Shown: positions 1-7,497, numbered from the stretch's first letter. The stretch is 33,844 nt of DNA from Gemmatimonadaceae bacterium (GCA_013817305.1 JACDCY010000017.1:2104-35947); one strand, 5' to 3'. Notes: generated from the sequence alone by a model not told the origin. A program made the numbers and translations.

Positions 1-499
1 GGGAAACCGCGAGCGCGTAGCCTTCTTCTCCGAAACGGAGTGAAGATCCGTCGAGCGTGAGGTAGACCTGGCCGACGGGCGTTGTATCGGCCGAGACGGC
101 GACGTCCAGGGCGGCTCTCGTGGATGCACCGTTCGCCGCTGGCGCAGGACCGCGCAACAGCGCCGCGAGCTCGCGGGCGATCCGAGCCATGTGCTCATCG
201 CCGGTGTTGACGTTGACACGCGTGGCCGGTGTGACCGCGAAGCTGTCACCCGTGGACATGACAACGGACGCTGGCAGCGGCAGTATCGCATGTGCGGGTA
301 GCGGCGAAGGGGCTGCAATTCGCACCGAAACCGCCGATGGCGCGGTTACCGGATCTGGCGCTGCGATCGGGCCGGGGGAAGCGCAGGCCGCGCACGCGAG
401 TGCGGCTGCGGTGATGGCGCGCGCCACCTGCTGGCGGAATTCTTCACGCGAGCCCGGAGGCGGCTGCGTCGTGGTCGCTGGCGGGGGCGGCTGCTGCAT
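1..499 (-). CDS. Beta-N-acetylhexosaminidase (GH20), N-terminal part, cut by window edge
   Basis: The reading frame is open from an ATG at 499 to the window edge (166 residues seen). Residues 1-24 are Pro/Gln/Thr-rich. Residues 25-41 are hydrophobic with two Cys, compatible with an export or lipoprotein signal, although the lipobox is poor. From about residue 72 the pattern I-L-P-L-P-A-S followed by a Val/Asn-rich strand segment and ending in E-E-G-Y-A-L-A-V at 158-165 matches the GH20b domain that precedes the catalytic barrel of exported beta-hexosaminidases. The catalytic Asp-Glu pair lies outside the window, so activity cannot be judged. A GTG at 427 directly before the hydrophobic stretch is an alternative start and would give a more standard signal peptide. 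The family cleaves terminal N-acetylhexosamine from glycans or chitobiose. The domain call rests on pattern recognition of the N-terminus only. Confidence 0.72.
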   Translation of the reverse strand, partial: MQQPPPPATTTQPPPGSREEFRQQVARAITAAALACAACASPGPIAAPDPVTAPSAVSVRIAAPSPLPAHAILPLPASVVMSTGDSFAVTPATRVNVNTGDEHMARIARELAALLRGPAPAANGASTRAALDVAVSADTTPVGQVYLTLDGSSLRFGEEGYALAVS

Positions 500-530
500 C
501 GTGGTCAGGGTATGGGGTTCTTCCTTCCGA

Positions 531-632
531 AATTTGGCGATATGTCACCGCCTGACGTAATACCGCCTGATGTAAGAAGCCGAGTTTTCGCGGCAGGACC
601 ATCGTCCTCACCGGTGTCGGGCGGCCGGGGCG
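531..632 (+). pseudogene. Fossil copy of the SDR-gene promoter and first codons
   Basis: This stretch aligns with 5492-5592, the promoter and start of the SDR gene in this window. Shared parts are AATTTG-CG at the -35 (TTGGCG here, TTGCCG there), an 18-base spacer, the -10 (TAATAC here, TAATAT there), a 6-base gap to the start codon, and then coding sequence that ends in an almost identical block for T-I-V-L-T-G-V-G-R. The aligned start is ATG here, but the second codon is TAA. One extra base lies before the ACC ATC block, so the frame is broken twice. After about 632 the similarity stops. It cannot make a protein and is read as a partial duplication or a deletion relic. The divergent orientation relative to the GH20 gene may preserve an ancestral GH20/SDR junction. 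Confidence 0.62.
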
Positions 633-709
633 ATGCGGATATCACCGGGACATCAACGCAGGTCTGCACAGGACATTTCGCGGTCCGTCATAGGTAAATG
701 CGGATATCA
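633..709 (+). repeat. 12-bp direct repeat pair next to the tRNA fragment
   Basis: ATGCGGATATCA occurs at 633-644 and again at 698-709, a 65-base period. The pair lies between the SDR fossil and the tRNA-Ser fragment. It could be a target-site duplication, integrase arm-type sites or chance. No ORF or transposase lies between the copies. Confidence 0.5.
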
Positions 710-735
710 GGTCCTAATCCCTGCCTATACTTTCC

Positions 736-793
736 GGCCTGGAAAGTGTGTGTACGTGAAAGCGTACCGTGGGTTCGAATCCCACCCCATCCG
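736..793 (+). pseudogene. 3' half of tRNA-Ser(GGA), probable attachment-site relic
   Basis: The sequence reads as the second half of a class II tRNA-Ser. It has an anticodon loop CTGGAAA (anticodon GGA, 739-745 region), the 3' anticodon stem GTGTG, and a long variable arm with stem GTACG/CGTAC. These are followed by T-stem GTGGG, T-loop TTCGAAT, T-stem CCCAC, and the acceptor 3' strand CCCATCC with discriminator G. No CCA is encoded. The matching 5' half (acceptor strand GGATGGG, D-arm, proper 5' anticodon stem) is absent upstream, so this cannot fold as a tRNA. Homology beginning at the anticodon loop and running to the 3' end is the usual extent of an integrase attachment block in a tRNA gene. 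If so, the intact tRNA lies to the left of the window and the sequence between belongs to an integrated element. Confidence 0.72.
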
Positions 794-857
794 TTGGATA
801 AGCCCGCGCTACAGCGCCCCGGTCAGACGCCAACGTGAGTCGCTTCGCCCTTTGGCG

Positions 858-947
858 CTATGACAATGGCCCGAAGCAGATCCGGAATGAGACCCTCAAG
901 ATCCCGGCTAGCGCGCGTGGCAAATTGCCGTCCAGTAGCACGAGCAT
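858..947 (-). pseudogene. Truncated DUF5615 PIN-like toxin
   Basis: A 29-codon ORF begins 20 bases after the DUF433 stop on the same strand. Its first 17 residues, M-L-V-L-L-D-G-N-L-P-R-A-L-A-G-I-L, match the start of DUF5615 proteins (typically an ILLDENLP-like start followed by an Arg/Leu helix). These are Mut7-C/PIN-like putative RNases that usually follow a DUF433 antitoxin. After residue 17 the similarity ends and the frame stops at 858-860, whereas intact members are around 110-120 residues. The conserved acidic Asp at residue 6 is kept, but the usual Glu of the DEN motif is Gly. Most of the toxin has been deleted, consistent with nearby rearrangement. Confidence 0.6.
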
Positions 948-967
948 CGGTTCGTCTAGCGAGGCGC

Positions 968-1198
968 TTACGCTGCTGTCGCCGAAGCCGTTAGTGCGTC
1001 CTTTGCAATCTCCAGCACGGCGATGGCGTGCTCCCGTGAAACGCTCGGAAATTGATCGAGAAAGACATCGAGCGAATCACCACCTTCGAGGTACTCAATG
1101 AGGCTCTGAACGGGCACTCGCGTTCCCGCGAACACCGGAGTTCCTCCGAGGCGGTCCGGCGAACTCGTGATCAGCGGATTGGGCAAAGACGACATCAT
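968..1198 (-). CDS. DUF433 family antitoxin-like protein
   Basis: 76 residues. The pattern I-T-S-S-P-D-R-L-G-G-T-P-V-F-A-G-T-R-V-P-V (about residues 11-30), then L-I-E-Y-L-E-G-G, F-L-D-Q-F-P-S-V-S-R-E and a final Ala/Leu helix, is the full DUF433 signature. DUF433 proteins are small winged-helix-like, VapB-type partners of DUF5615 toxins. The start is supported by GGGAGGG about six bases upstream of the first of two ATG codons (1196-1198 and 1193-1195). The cognate toxin downstream is reduced to a 29-codon stub, so this looks like an orphan antitoxin. It could persist by inertia, by repressing other promoters, or by neutralising a related toxin elsewhere in the genome. The 247 bases upstream, to the end of ppc, contain no recognisable gene. 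Confidence 0.82.
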   Translation of the reverse strand: MMSSLPNPLITSSPDRLGGTPVFAGTRVPVQSLIEYLEGGDSLDVFLDQFPSVSREHAIAVLEIAKDALTASATAA

Positions 1199-1445
1199 GA
1201 ATACCCTCCCAAAGTAGTGGTCTAATCTACAACCGGAGGCCTGGTCTGAGTTAACGTTGCGAGTTCTATTGCAAACTCAGCCTGCTGAGAGCTGGTGTCG
1301 GCATTGTCGCCGCGCGCGGAGAGCGCCACGGGCGTTCGATCAAATGCTATCGCGCCAAGGCGACGTCCATTCCCGCGACGACATCTATCCGGTAGTGGTA
1401 ACGCGGTCAGATGACGGAGGCAAGCGCAGGCGCTCGTCTCTCCTG

Positions 1446-4250
1446 TCAGCCCGTGTTCCGCAGTCCCTGCGCTATGCCACTCACGGTTGTCGCCAGCGCT
1501 GATTTCAGCGCTTCCCACTCTGGATCGGCCTCATCGCTCGCCTTTTTCCTGCGCAACAGCGCGATCTGCAGCAGCGACAGCGGATCAACGTACGGGTTGC
1601 GCAGCGCGATCGCGGATTGCAATACCTCGTTGTCGCGCAGCAACACCGCGCTGCCGCGGATCCGCAGCACCGCGCTCACGGCGCTCTCGTACTCGCGTTC
1701 CAGCCGCGCCAACAGCTCGACGTCTCCACCGAGCCCGCTCACGTACGCGCGCGCGATTTCCATGTCGGCCTTGGCGCACACCATCTCGATCTTGCTCACC
1801 AGGTCGTCGAAGAAGGGCCAGCGCGCGGCCATCCTCTGAAGAGTTTCGAGGCCATCGCTAGTCGCCGCGTAGTGCGCCAGGGCGGTGCCGGCGCCGAGCC
1901 AGCCGGGAAGCATGAGCCTGATCTGCGTCCAGCCGAACCCCCACGGGATCGCGCGGATCCCGGTAATCCCCGCACTCGCGCCCGGGCGGTACGCGGGGCG
2001 CGAGCCGAACCGCGCGTCGGCCAACTCGTGGATCGGCGTAGCCTCGCGGAACATCGCGAACAGCGCGTCGTCCTCGTGGACGAACCCGCGGTACACGGCG
2101 AGTCCGCGCTCCGCGAGATCGGTCATCGTCGTTCGGAACTCGCGCATCTCCTCCGGGGAGACCGCGGTCGACGACTCGTTGAACCTCTGCAATAACACGC
2201 CTGAGAGCATGACTTCGAGCGTACGCTCGGCGATCGGCAGGAGCCCGAACTGCTGCGAGATGATCTCACCCTGCTCCGTGATCTTGATCCGCCCATTTAC
2301 CGTCCCGGGCGGGAGCGCGGCAAGGGCGCGCGCCACCGGCGACCCTCCGCCGCGCCCAACGCTCCCGCCGCGGCCGTGAAACAGCAGCAGCTCCACGCCC
2401 GCTTCACGAAAGACCTCGGCGAGCGATTCCTGCACCTGGTACAGCGCCCAGGACGACGCCAGAATTCCGGCGTCCTTCCCCGAGTCGGAGTAACCAATCA
2501 TCACCTCCTGCCGGTTGCCGCGCGCGGCCAGCTGCCGGCGATAGACGGAATCGCCGAGCAGCGCGCGCATCACGTCGGGCGCGCGCTCGAGATCGGCCAG
2601 CGTCTCGAACAGCGGCACCACGTCCAGCCGCGACTCCGGCGGCTCGGCCGCGAGGTCGGCTAGGCCGGTCTCGCGCGCGAGCAGCAGCACCCGCAGCAGA
2701 TCGTCCGGCTCGGTCGTCATCGAAACGATGTACGTGCTCGCGGCGGGCTCCCCCAATTCCTGCTGCACGGTGCGGACAGCGCGAAAGGTCTCGAGTACCC
2801 GCGAAGTCTCCCCGGACAGCTCGAGGTGCTGATTCACCAGCGGGCGCTTTCCCGCCAGCTCCATGCGCAGCCTTTCGCCCGTGAGTGGAGCGACGCCGAG
2901 CATCCGGGCGATGTCGTCCACAGCGGCGCGATGCGCGTCCGCGTGATCGCGCACGTCCATCAGGTAGCCATGCAACCCATGTGCGCGGACCACGGCCAGC
3001 AGCGGGTCGACCGTCACACGGCTGGCGTGCGTCGCGCCTGCCGCAACGAGGTTCTCGCGGACGAGCAGGAGGTCACGCTCGAGCTCGCCGGCACTCGTGT
3101 ATGCAGCGGGCTCAGCCAGAGATTTGCCGGCATCGCGGGCGGCGGTGAGTCGTCTCGCGGCCTTAACGCGCGCTGCCATGAGCGAGAGCTTGAGCCGGAG
3201 CGGCTCGTCGGCGTTGCGCGCGCGGTTCGTCTCGAACACGCCGGGGAGCAACTCGCTGTCTGACTGGATGGATTCGCGCATCGCGTCGGTTGGCGGAGCG
3301 ATCGTCGCCGAGACCGACAGTCTATCCACCAGACCGGTGAGCACGTTCGCGTATCGGCCGAGCATCGCGTAGCTCGCACGCCGCGCCGTCGCGAGGGTCG
3401 CCTCCGGGGTGACGAAAGGATTGCCGTCACGGTCGCCGCCCACCCAGTTGCCGATCCGTAGGGGGACGATCTGCCACAACGCCTCGGACTCCTGCCCGTC
3501 GAACTCGTCCGTAAAGGCGCGCAGCAGCGCGTCGCGCGCGCGCATGCCGGCGTCGAGCATGGTGGTTTCCAGGTACCAGAGAACGGTGCTCACCTCGTCC
3601 CGCACGGTCGGGCGATCCTGCCGCACCTCGGCGGTGATCCAGAGCAGCTCGACCTCCGCGTCGAGCGATTCCTCGAGCGCGCGCCGTTCGGCGAGCGGGG
3701 AACCGTCGCGCGCGAGCAGCAGGTCGGCGACTCGCGCCTGGAGCGCGAGCAGCGTGCGCCGCGTGGACTCCGTGGGGTGGGCGGTGAGCACGGGACGAAC
3801 GTCCAGCTGTGACATCGCGCGCTCCACATCCGCTGCGGCGTGGCCGCCGGCGCGTAGCTCCCGCATCGCCCAGCGGGCGGAAGCGCTCTGCGGTTCCGCA
3901 TCAGACGCGCTGCGGTACGCACGCGCTCGCCGGACGCGGTGGACCTGCTCGGCCGTGTTGATCAGGAGGAAGAACAGAGTGAACGCGCGCGCTGTGACGG
4001 CTGCGCGCTCGAGGGGAAGTGCCTCGACTTGCGCGAGCAGGGCGGCGAGCGAGGGTGCGTCCGGCTCGCCGCGCCGTCTGGCGCGACAGTCCTGCCTGAG
4101 CGACTCCACCGTCTCGAACGCAGCTTCGCTCTCGAGCCGGCGGATTACCTTGCCAAGCGAGGCGGCGAGCCAGCGCACGTCGTCGTGCAGCGGAACGTCC
4201 TCGGGGCGGAGGTCGGCTTCGGCCGGCACGGCGCCGGGTTGCCGCGTCAT
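1446..4250 (-). CDS. ppc: Phosphoenolpyruvate carboxylase
   Basis: 934 residues, in the normal range for bacterial PEPC (about 880-960). The enzyme carboxylates phosphoenolpyruvate with bicarbonate to oxaloacetate, feeding the TCA cycle. The catalytic-His motif T-A-H-P-T-E is at 156-161, G-G-D-R-D-G-N-P at 271-278, G-Y-S-D-S-G-K-D-A-G near residue 575, and the glycine loop F-H-G-R-G-G-S-V-G-R-G-G-G near 620. Further on are I-P-W-G-F-G-W-T-Q-I-R, R-N-P-Y-V-D-P-L near the end, and the C-terminal R-N-T-G, whose Asn is part of the aspartate/malate inhibitor site in the family. Regulation by dicarboxylates is therefore plausible. The ATG at 4250 lacks a strong Shine-Dalgarno. It is transcribed divergently from the methyltransferase gene across a 122-base gap. 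The gene appears intact. Confidence 0.97.
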   Translation of the reverse strand: MTRQPGAVPAEADLRPEDVPLHDDVRWLAASLGKVIRRLESEAAFETVESLRQDCRARRRGEPDAPSLAALLAQVEALPLERAAVTARAFTLFFLLINTAEQVHRVRRARAYRSASDAEPQSASARWAMRELRAGGHAAADVERAMSQLDVRPVLTAHPTESTRRTLLALQARVADLLLARDGSPLAERRALEESLDAEVELLWITAEVRQDRPTVRDEVSTVLWYLETTMLDAGMRARDALLRAFTDEFDGQESEALWQIVPLRIGNWVGGDRDGNPFVTPEATLATARRASYAMLGRYANVLTGLVDRLSVSATIAPPTDAMRESIQSDSELLPGVFETNRARNADEPLRLKLSLMAARVKAARRLTAARDAGKSLAEPAAYTSAGELERDLLLVRENLVAAGATHASRVTVDPLLAVVRAHGLHGYLMDVRDHADAHRAAVDDIARMLGVAPLTGERLRMELAGKRPLVNQHLELSGETSRVLETFRAVRTVQQELGEPAASTYIVSMTTEPDDLLRVLLLARETGLADLAAEPPESRLDVVPLFETLADLERAPDVMRALLGDSVYRRQLAARGNRQEVMIGYSDSGKDAGILASSWALYQVQESLAEVFREAGVELLLFHGRGGSVGRGGGSPVARALAALPPGTVNGRIKITEQGEIISQQFGLLPIAERTLEVMLSGVLLQRFNESSTAVSPEEMREFRTTMTDLAERGLAVYRGFVHEDDALFAMFREATPIHELADARFGSRPAYRPGASAGITGIRAIPWGFGWTQIRLMLPGWLGAGTALAHYAATSDGLETLQRMAARWPFFDDLVSKIEMVCAKADMEIARAYVSGLGGDVELLARLEREYESAVSAVLRIRGSAVLLRDNEVLQSAIALRNPYVDPLSLLQIALLRRKKASDEADPEWEALKSALATTVSGIAQGLRNTG

Positions 4251-4372
4251 GTGCGGATCCGGTCAAGGCAATGTCGCGCGATCTGAATCACCGGAGCCTC
4301 CCCAGGCACCGGCAGGGTGCCTGAAACCAAAAACGTAGTTATTCTTGCCTGCGTCCAATTACCGAATTCTAT

Positions 4373-4957
4373 ATGCTGCCTTCCGCGTTCGACGCCAGCT
4401 ACTACCGCCGCTATTACACGAATCCGGCCACTGCGGTGGTGACGAAGGTTGAGGCGCGCGCGGAGGTGCGCTTCGTGCTCGCGTTCTGCTCCTATTACGG
4501 TCTGGAGATCCGGCGATTTGCGGACGTGGGTGCAGGCACGGGGTGGTGGGCAAGGGAGTTTTCCCGGCAACGTCCCCGCTGTCGCGACGTTGAGACGTAC
4601 GATGCCAGCCCCTATGCGGCGCGACTGTACGGTCACCGCGAGGTCTCGATCGAGAAGCTTGGCGGCCGCCCAGCGGACCTGGTCGTGTGCCGCGACGTGC
4701 TGCGATATGTTGGCGACGCCGACGCGCGGGAGGGAATTACCAGGCTCGCCCGGAAATGCCGGGGCGTGCTGTATCTCCACGTCCTCACGCGCGACGACGA
4801 AGTGGATGAACCAGCGAGCGACATGAGCGGACGCTTGCGGTCCAAGCGGTGGTATCTGAAGGAGCTCACCGCGGCAGGCTTCAGAAACGCCGGAAGCGGC
4901 TTGTTCGTTTCCAGAAAGTTCAAGGACTTCTATTGCTTCGCCATCGAGGAGCTCTAG
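4373..4957 (+). CDS. Class I SAM-dependent methyltransferase
   Basis: 194 residues. Residues 49-59, F-A-D-V-G-A-G-T-G-W-W, form the glycine-rich SAM-binding motif I. An acidic residue at the end of the next strand follows (E-T-Y-D-A-S, about 73-78), and A-D-L-V-V-C-R-D-V-L-R-Y fits motif IV. The remaining fold (a strand V-L-Y-L-H-V and a C-terminal F-Y-C-F-A-I strand) matches a small Rossmann methyltransferase. The substrate cannot be inferred. The N-terminal segment is rich in Tyr (Y-Y-R-R-Y-Y), as in some methyltransferases whose N-terminus caps the active site. It stands alone, divergent from ppc, with AT-richer sequence just upstream (4331-4372) that probably holds its promoter. No Shine-Dalgarno is visible, so a leaderless transcript is possible. 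Confidence 0.85.
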   Translation: MLPSAFDASYYRRYYTNPATAVVTKVEARAEVRFVLAFCSYYGLEIRRFADVGAGTGWWAREFSRQRPRCRDVETYDASPYAARLYGHREVSIEKLGGRPADLVVCRDVLRYVGDADAREGITRLARKCRGVLYLHVLTRDDEVDEPASDMSGRLRSKRWYLKELTAAGFRNAGSGLFVSRKFKDFYCFAIEEL

Positions 4958-5029
4958 ACGCCCCCTTTCGACCTTTTGAGGGTCGTGGCGCTATGCTTGA
5001 TACCGTACATAGTCGAGGTTCGACCACCG

Positions 5030-5371
5030 ATGCCCTACAGAACGTTCGCTGACGATCAGGGAAAGAGCTGGAAAATATGTGAGGTGCACCCAGCCAGCGC
5101 CGAGCGTCGCGCGGCTGATCGCCGGGAGATCAATCCGATCCCGTTGGCGGGCATCGAGCACCGTGTAGAGGGGAACAGGCGGCGGAAGCTGGACGGTCGC
5201 CTCGATCCTTCGCACCCGCTCGCGCACGGCTGGCTCGTGTTCAAATCAGAGGGCGAGAAACGGCGGCTGGCGCCGATTCCTTCCAGTTGGGAGACCTGCC
5301 ACGGACGCGAGCTGCGCGAGCTGTGGGAGCGAGCGAAGGTGACCGCAGGCAAAATGGAGAAGCCGGCGTAA
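5030..5371 (+). CDS. Small hypothetical protein (M-P-Y-R-T-F start)
   Basis: 113 residues if started at ATG 5030. An upstream ATG at 4976 would add 18 residues with no helpful features and overlaps likely promoter sequence. The product is charged, with D-D-Q-G-K-S-W near the N-terminus, an Arg-rich segment (A-E-R-R-A-A-D-R-R) and a C-terminal pattern W-L-V-F-K-S-E-G-E-K-R-R-L-A-P-I-P-S-S-W. There is no signal peptide or membrane segment. The alternation of Trp, Pro and charged blocks resembles short uncharacterised proteins that recur in this kind of genome, but no function is assigned. It has its own gap on both sides (72 and 159 bases), so it is probably monocistronic. GAGG lies about 11 bases before the ATG. 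Confidence 0.7.
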   Translation: MPYRTFADDQGKSWKICEVHPASAERRAADRREINPIPLAGIEHRVEGNRRRKLDGRLDPSHPLAHGWLVFKSEGEKRRLAPIPSSWETCHGRELRELWERAKVTAGKMEKPA

Positions 5372-5494
5372 GGCGTGAGCCTTTTCCAGAAGCGCTAGGA
5401 AACGTTCTGTGACGTGACCTCGACCGGGACTCTCGGACTGATCCCCGTCCGGTCTATCCGGCGGGCGAGCGAGCGCGCTCGTTTCACACTTAAT

Positions 5495-5524
5495 TTGCCG
5501 CCCGGTTGCCGATTCGCGTAATAT
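5495..5524 (+). promoter_or_regulatory. Promoter for a leaderless SDR-operon transcript
   Basis: TTGCCG at 5495-5500, an 18-base spacer and TAATAT at 5519-5524 form a good sigma-70-type promoter. The GTG start codon at 5531 lies where transcription would begin, and no Shine-Dalgarno is present, so the mRNA is predicted to be leaderless. A near-copy with the same spacing is at 534-563. Confidence 0.6.
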
Positions 5525-5530
5525 CGGACC

Positions 5531-6247
5531 GTGAGCAAAGCCGATTTTTCCGAAAAAACCATCGTTCTCACCGGCGTCGGGCGCGCGGGTCAGGTGGGAG
5601 AGATAGTCGCCCGAGCCCTCGCCGATGCGGGCGCACGGTTGGCTCTCATCGACCGCGACGATCAGGTCCAGGCGCGCGCGGAAGAGCTTGCCCGCACCGG
5701 CGCCACCGCGTCGCCGTACGTTTGTGACCTCACCAATCCAGACGACGTCGCTGCCACCGCGAAGCGAGTCGGTGCAGACAGCAACGGGTCCATCGCCGCG
5801 CTCGTCAATCTCGCCGGCGGGTTCGGCATGAGCGGGCCCGTCGCCGATAGCGATCCCGCGGCCATGCACAGGCAGATCGCCATCAACCTCACCACCGCGT
5901 ACCTGGCAACGCGCGCGTTTCTCCCGCTGCTGCGAGCGGAAAAGGGCGCGATCGTTTACTTCGCATCCGCATCGGTGCTGCCGGACGGAAGCAGCAAGAA
6001 CATGAGCGGCTACGCAATTTCCAAGGCCGGAGTGCTGGCGCTCATGCGCTCGGTCGCGGCGGAGGAAGCGGGATCGGGCGTCCGCGCCAATGCGCTCGCT
6101 CCGACGCAGATCAGGACCGCGCAGAACGAGGCGGCAATGGGGCCGGACGCGGCGTACGTCGAGCGGGAAGCGATCGCCGAAGCGGTGCTCTTTCTTTGCT
6201 CGCCCGCGAGCCGGAACGTCACCGGCCAGACCATAAAGCTCCAGTGA
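5531..6247 (+). CDS. Short-chain dehydrogenase/reductase (SDR)
   Basis: 238 residues, classical SDR length. The NAD(P)-binding motif T-G-V-G-R-A-G-Q-V-G starts at residue 14, C-D-L-T (about 65-68) binds the adenine ring in the family, and N-L-A-G-G is at 93-97. The catalytic Ser148, Tyr161 and Lys165 (Y-A-I-S-K) are all present with normal spacing. The C-terminus I-K-L-Q suggests a soluble tetrameric oxidoreductase. The first motif has more Gly and Arg than the usual TGxxxGxG, but all three key Gly positions can be matched. The substrate is unknown. The gene opens a four-gene set with two carboxylate carriers, hinting at hydroxy- or keto-acid metabolism. Its stop overlaps the next start (GTGA), which implies translational coupling. 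Confidence 0.92.
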   Translation: MSKADFSEKTIVLTGVGRAGQVGEIVARALADAGARLALIDRDDQVQARAEELARTGATASPYVCDLTNPDDVAATAKRVGADSNGSIAALVNLAGGFGMSGPVADSDPAAMHRQIAINLTTAYLATRAFLPLLRAEKGAIVYFASASVLPDGSSKNMSGYAISKAGVLALMRSVAAEEAGSGVRANALAPTQIRTAQNEAAMGPDAAYVEREAIAEAVLFLCSPASRNVTGQTIKLQ

Positions 6248-7497
6248 GTCGCTCGCTCTGGCTTATCGCTGCATTACTGGCAGGCCTCGCTATCGGCGCC
6301 ATGCTGCGCGGGTACGACCCCGGCTTCGCCGACTCGGCCATCATGCTCGCCGATCCCGTCGGAACGCTCTGGGTCAACGCGATCCGCATGACGGTGATAC
6401 CGCTCGTGGTGTCTACTGTCCTGGCCGCGCTGCTCGCTCCCGGGGCGCGCGAGCTGTTCGCCAGGCTCGGGTGGCGCGCGGCTGCGCTCCTCGGCGCCCT
6501 GGCGCTCACTATCTCGGCGGTGTCGGTCTTCGCTGCGCAATCTGTGTTCTCGTCGCTCACCCTCGACGGAGCGCGCGCGGCGGCAGCCGGATTGGCCGCG
6601 GGACCGGCGGCAGCGACCACGGTCCCGGGCATAGGCGAGTGGCTCGTCAGCCTCATTCCAGTGAACCCGGTGAAGGCCGCTGCTGACGGCGCGATGCTTC
6701 CATTGCTGATCTTCACGATCGCGTTCGGGCTCGCCGCTACGGGGCTCCATGAGGCGCGACGCAACGTAATCCGTGATCTGGCGGAGGCAGTGTCGGAGGC
6801 GATGCTCTGCATCGTTCAGGTCGTCCTCTTCTTTGCGCCCCTCGGAGTTTTCGCGCTCTCGCTCGTGCTCGCTGCGCGGCTGGGCGCGAACGCCATCGGC
6901 GCGCTGGGCGTGTTCGTGGCCGTCGTCGTCGCGCTGTGCGTGCTGGTGATCGCGGCGTTTTATCCGCTGGTGGCAGTCGCATCGACCACGCCGGTTCGGG
7001 ATTTCGCTGCGGCGTCCGCGCCCGGGCAGACCGTGGCGTTCAGCGCGCGCTCCTCGCTCGCCGCTCTTCCGGCCATGCTCGAAGGCGCCATGGCCAGGCT
7101 GAGAATCAATCGCGAGCTGCCCGGATTCTTTCTTCCCATTTCTGCATCGATCTTTCGTCCAGGGAGCGCTGCCGCGATCCCCGCTGGCGCCGTGTTCGTC
7201 GCCCATCTCTACGGCGTGGAGCTGGGAGTGGGAGAGCTCGCTACGATCGCCGTCACGTCCGCGCTGCTCACCTTCAGCGTTCCCTCGATACCGGGTGGAA
7301 CGATTCTGATCATGGCGCCAGTGCTCGCGGCCGTGGGTATCCCGGTCGCGGGGATCGGCGTACTGCTGGCTCTCGATGCGATACCGGACATGTTCCGGAC
7401 CACCACCAACGTCACCGGCCACATGGCTGCAGTAACCATACTGGACAGATGGACGGGCGACAGTCCGCCCGTCGCGACGGGGATCCCGCATGACTGA
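6244..7497 (+). CDS. Dicarboxylate/amino acid:cation symporter (DAACS family)
   Basis: 417 residues from a GTG at 6244, chosen because it overlaps the SDR stop (GTGA). An upstream in-frame ATG at 6196 would run back inside the SDR gene. Hydrophobic segments fill the protein. R-M-T-V-I-P-L-V in the first third, the Ser-rich hairpin S-A-R-S-S-L-A-A-L-P, and F-R-T-T-T-N-V-T-G-H near the end correspond to the conserved transport core of GltP/DctA-type carriers. These take up glutamate, aspartate or C4-dicarboxylates with Na+ or H+ at the inner membrane. In characterised members the last motif is usually followed by Asp (N-V-x-G-D); here it is His, so substrate or coupling may differ. It overlaps the next gene by 8 bases. 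Confidence 0.88.
   Translation: MSRSLWLIAALLAGLAIGAMLRGYDPGFADSAIMLADPVGTLWVNAIRMTVIPLVVSTVLAALLAPGARELFARLGWRAAALLGALALTISAVSVFAAQSVFSSLTLDGARAAAAGLAAGPAAATTVPGIGEWLVSLIPVNPVKAAADGAMLPLLIFTIAFGLAATGLHEARRNVIRDLAEAVSEAMLCIVQVVLFFAPLGVFALSLVLAARLGANAIGALGVFVAVVVALCVLVIAAFYPLVAVASTTPVRDFAAASAPGQTVAFSARSSLAALPAMLEGAMARLRINRELPGFFLPISASIFRPGSAAAIPAGAVFVAHLYGVELGVGELATIAVTSALLTFSVPSIPGGTILIMAPVLAAVGIPVAGIGVLLALDAIPDMFRTTTNVTGHMAAVTILDRWTGDSPPVATGIPHD

Noticed and set aside
120-560. 146-codon plus-strand ORF at the left edge
   Set aside because: It is antisense to the GH20 N-terminus, with Gly/Ala/Ser runs typical of shadow frames.
736-793. Functional tRNA-Ser gene
   Set aside because: The 5' acceptor strand, D-arm and matching 5' anticodon stem are missing upstream, so no cloverleaf can form.
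835-1101. 88-codon plus-strand ORF
   Set aside because: It is antisense to the DUF433 antitoxin and toxin stub, both of which match known families.
1222-1518. 98-codon minus-strand ORF overlapping the ppc 3' end
   Set aside because: It overlaps ppc in another frame, shows no family pattern and has no convincing ribosome-binding site.
3409-4338. 309-codon plus-strand ORF opposite ppc
   Set aside because: It is Ser/Arg/Ala-rich antisense of a well-supported PEP carboxylase and has no recognisable domain.
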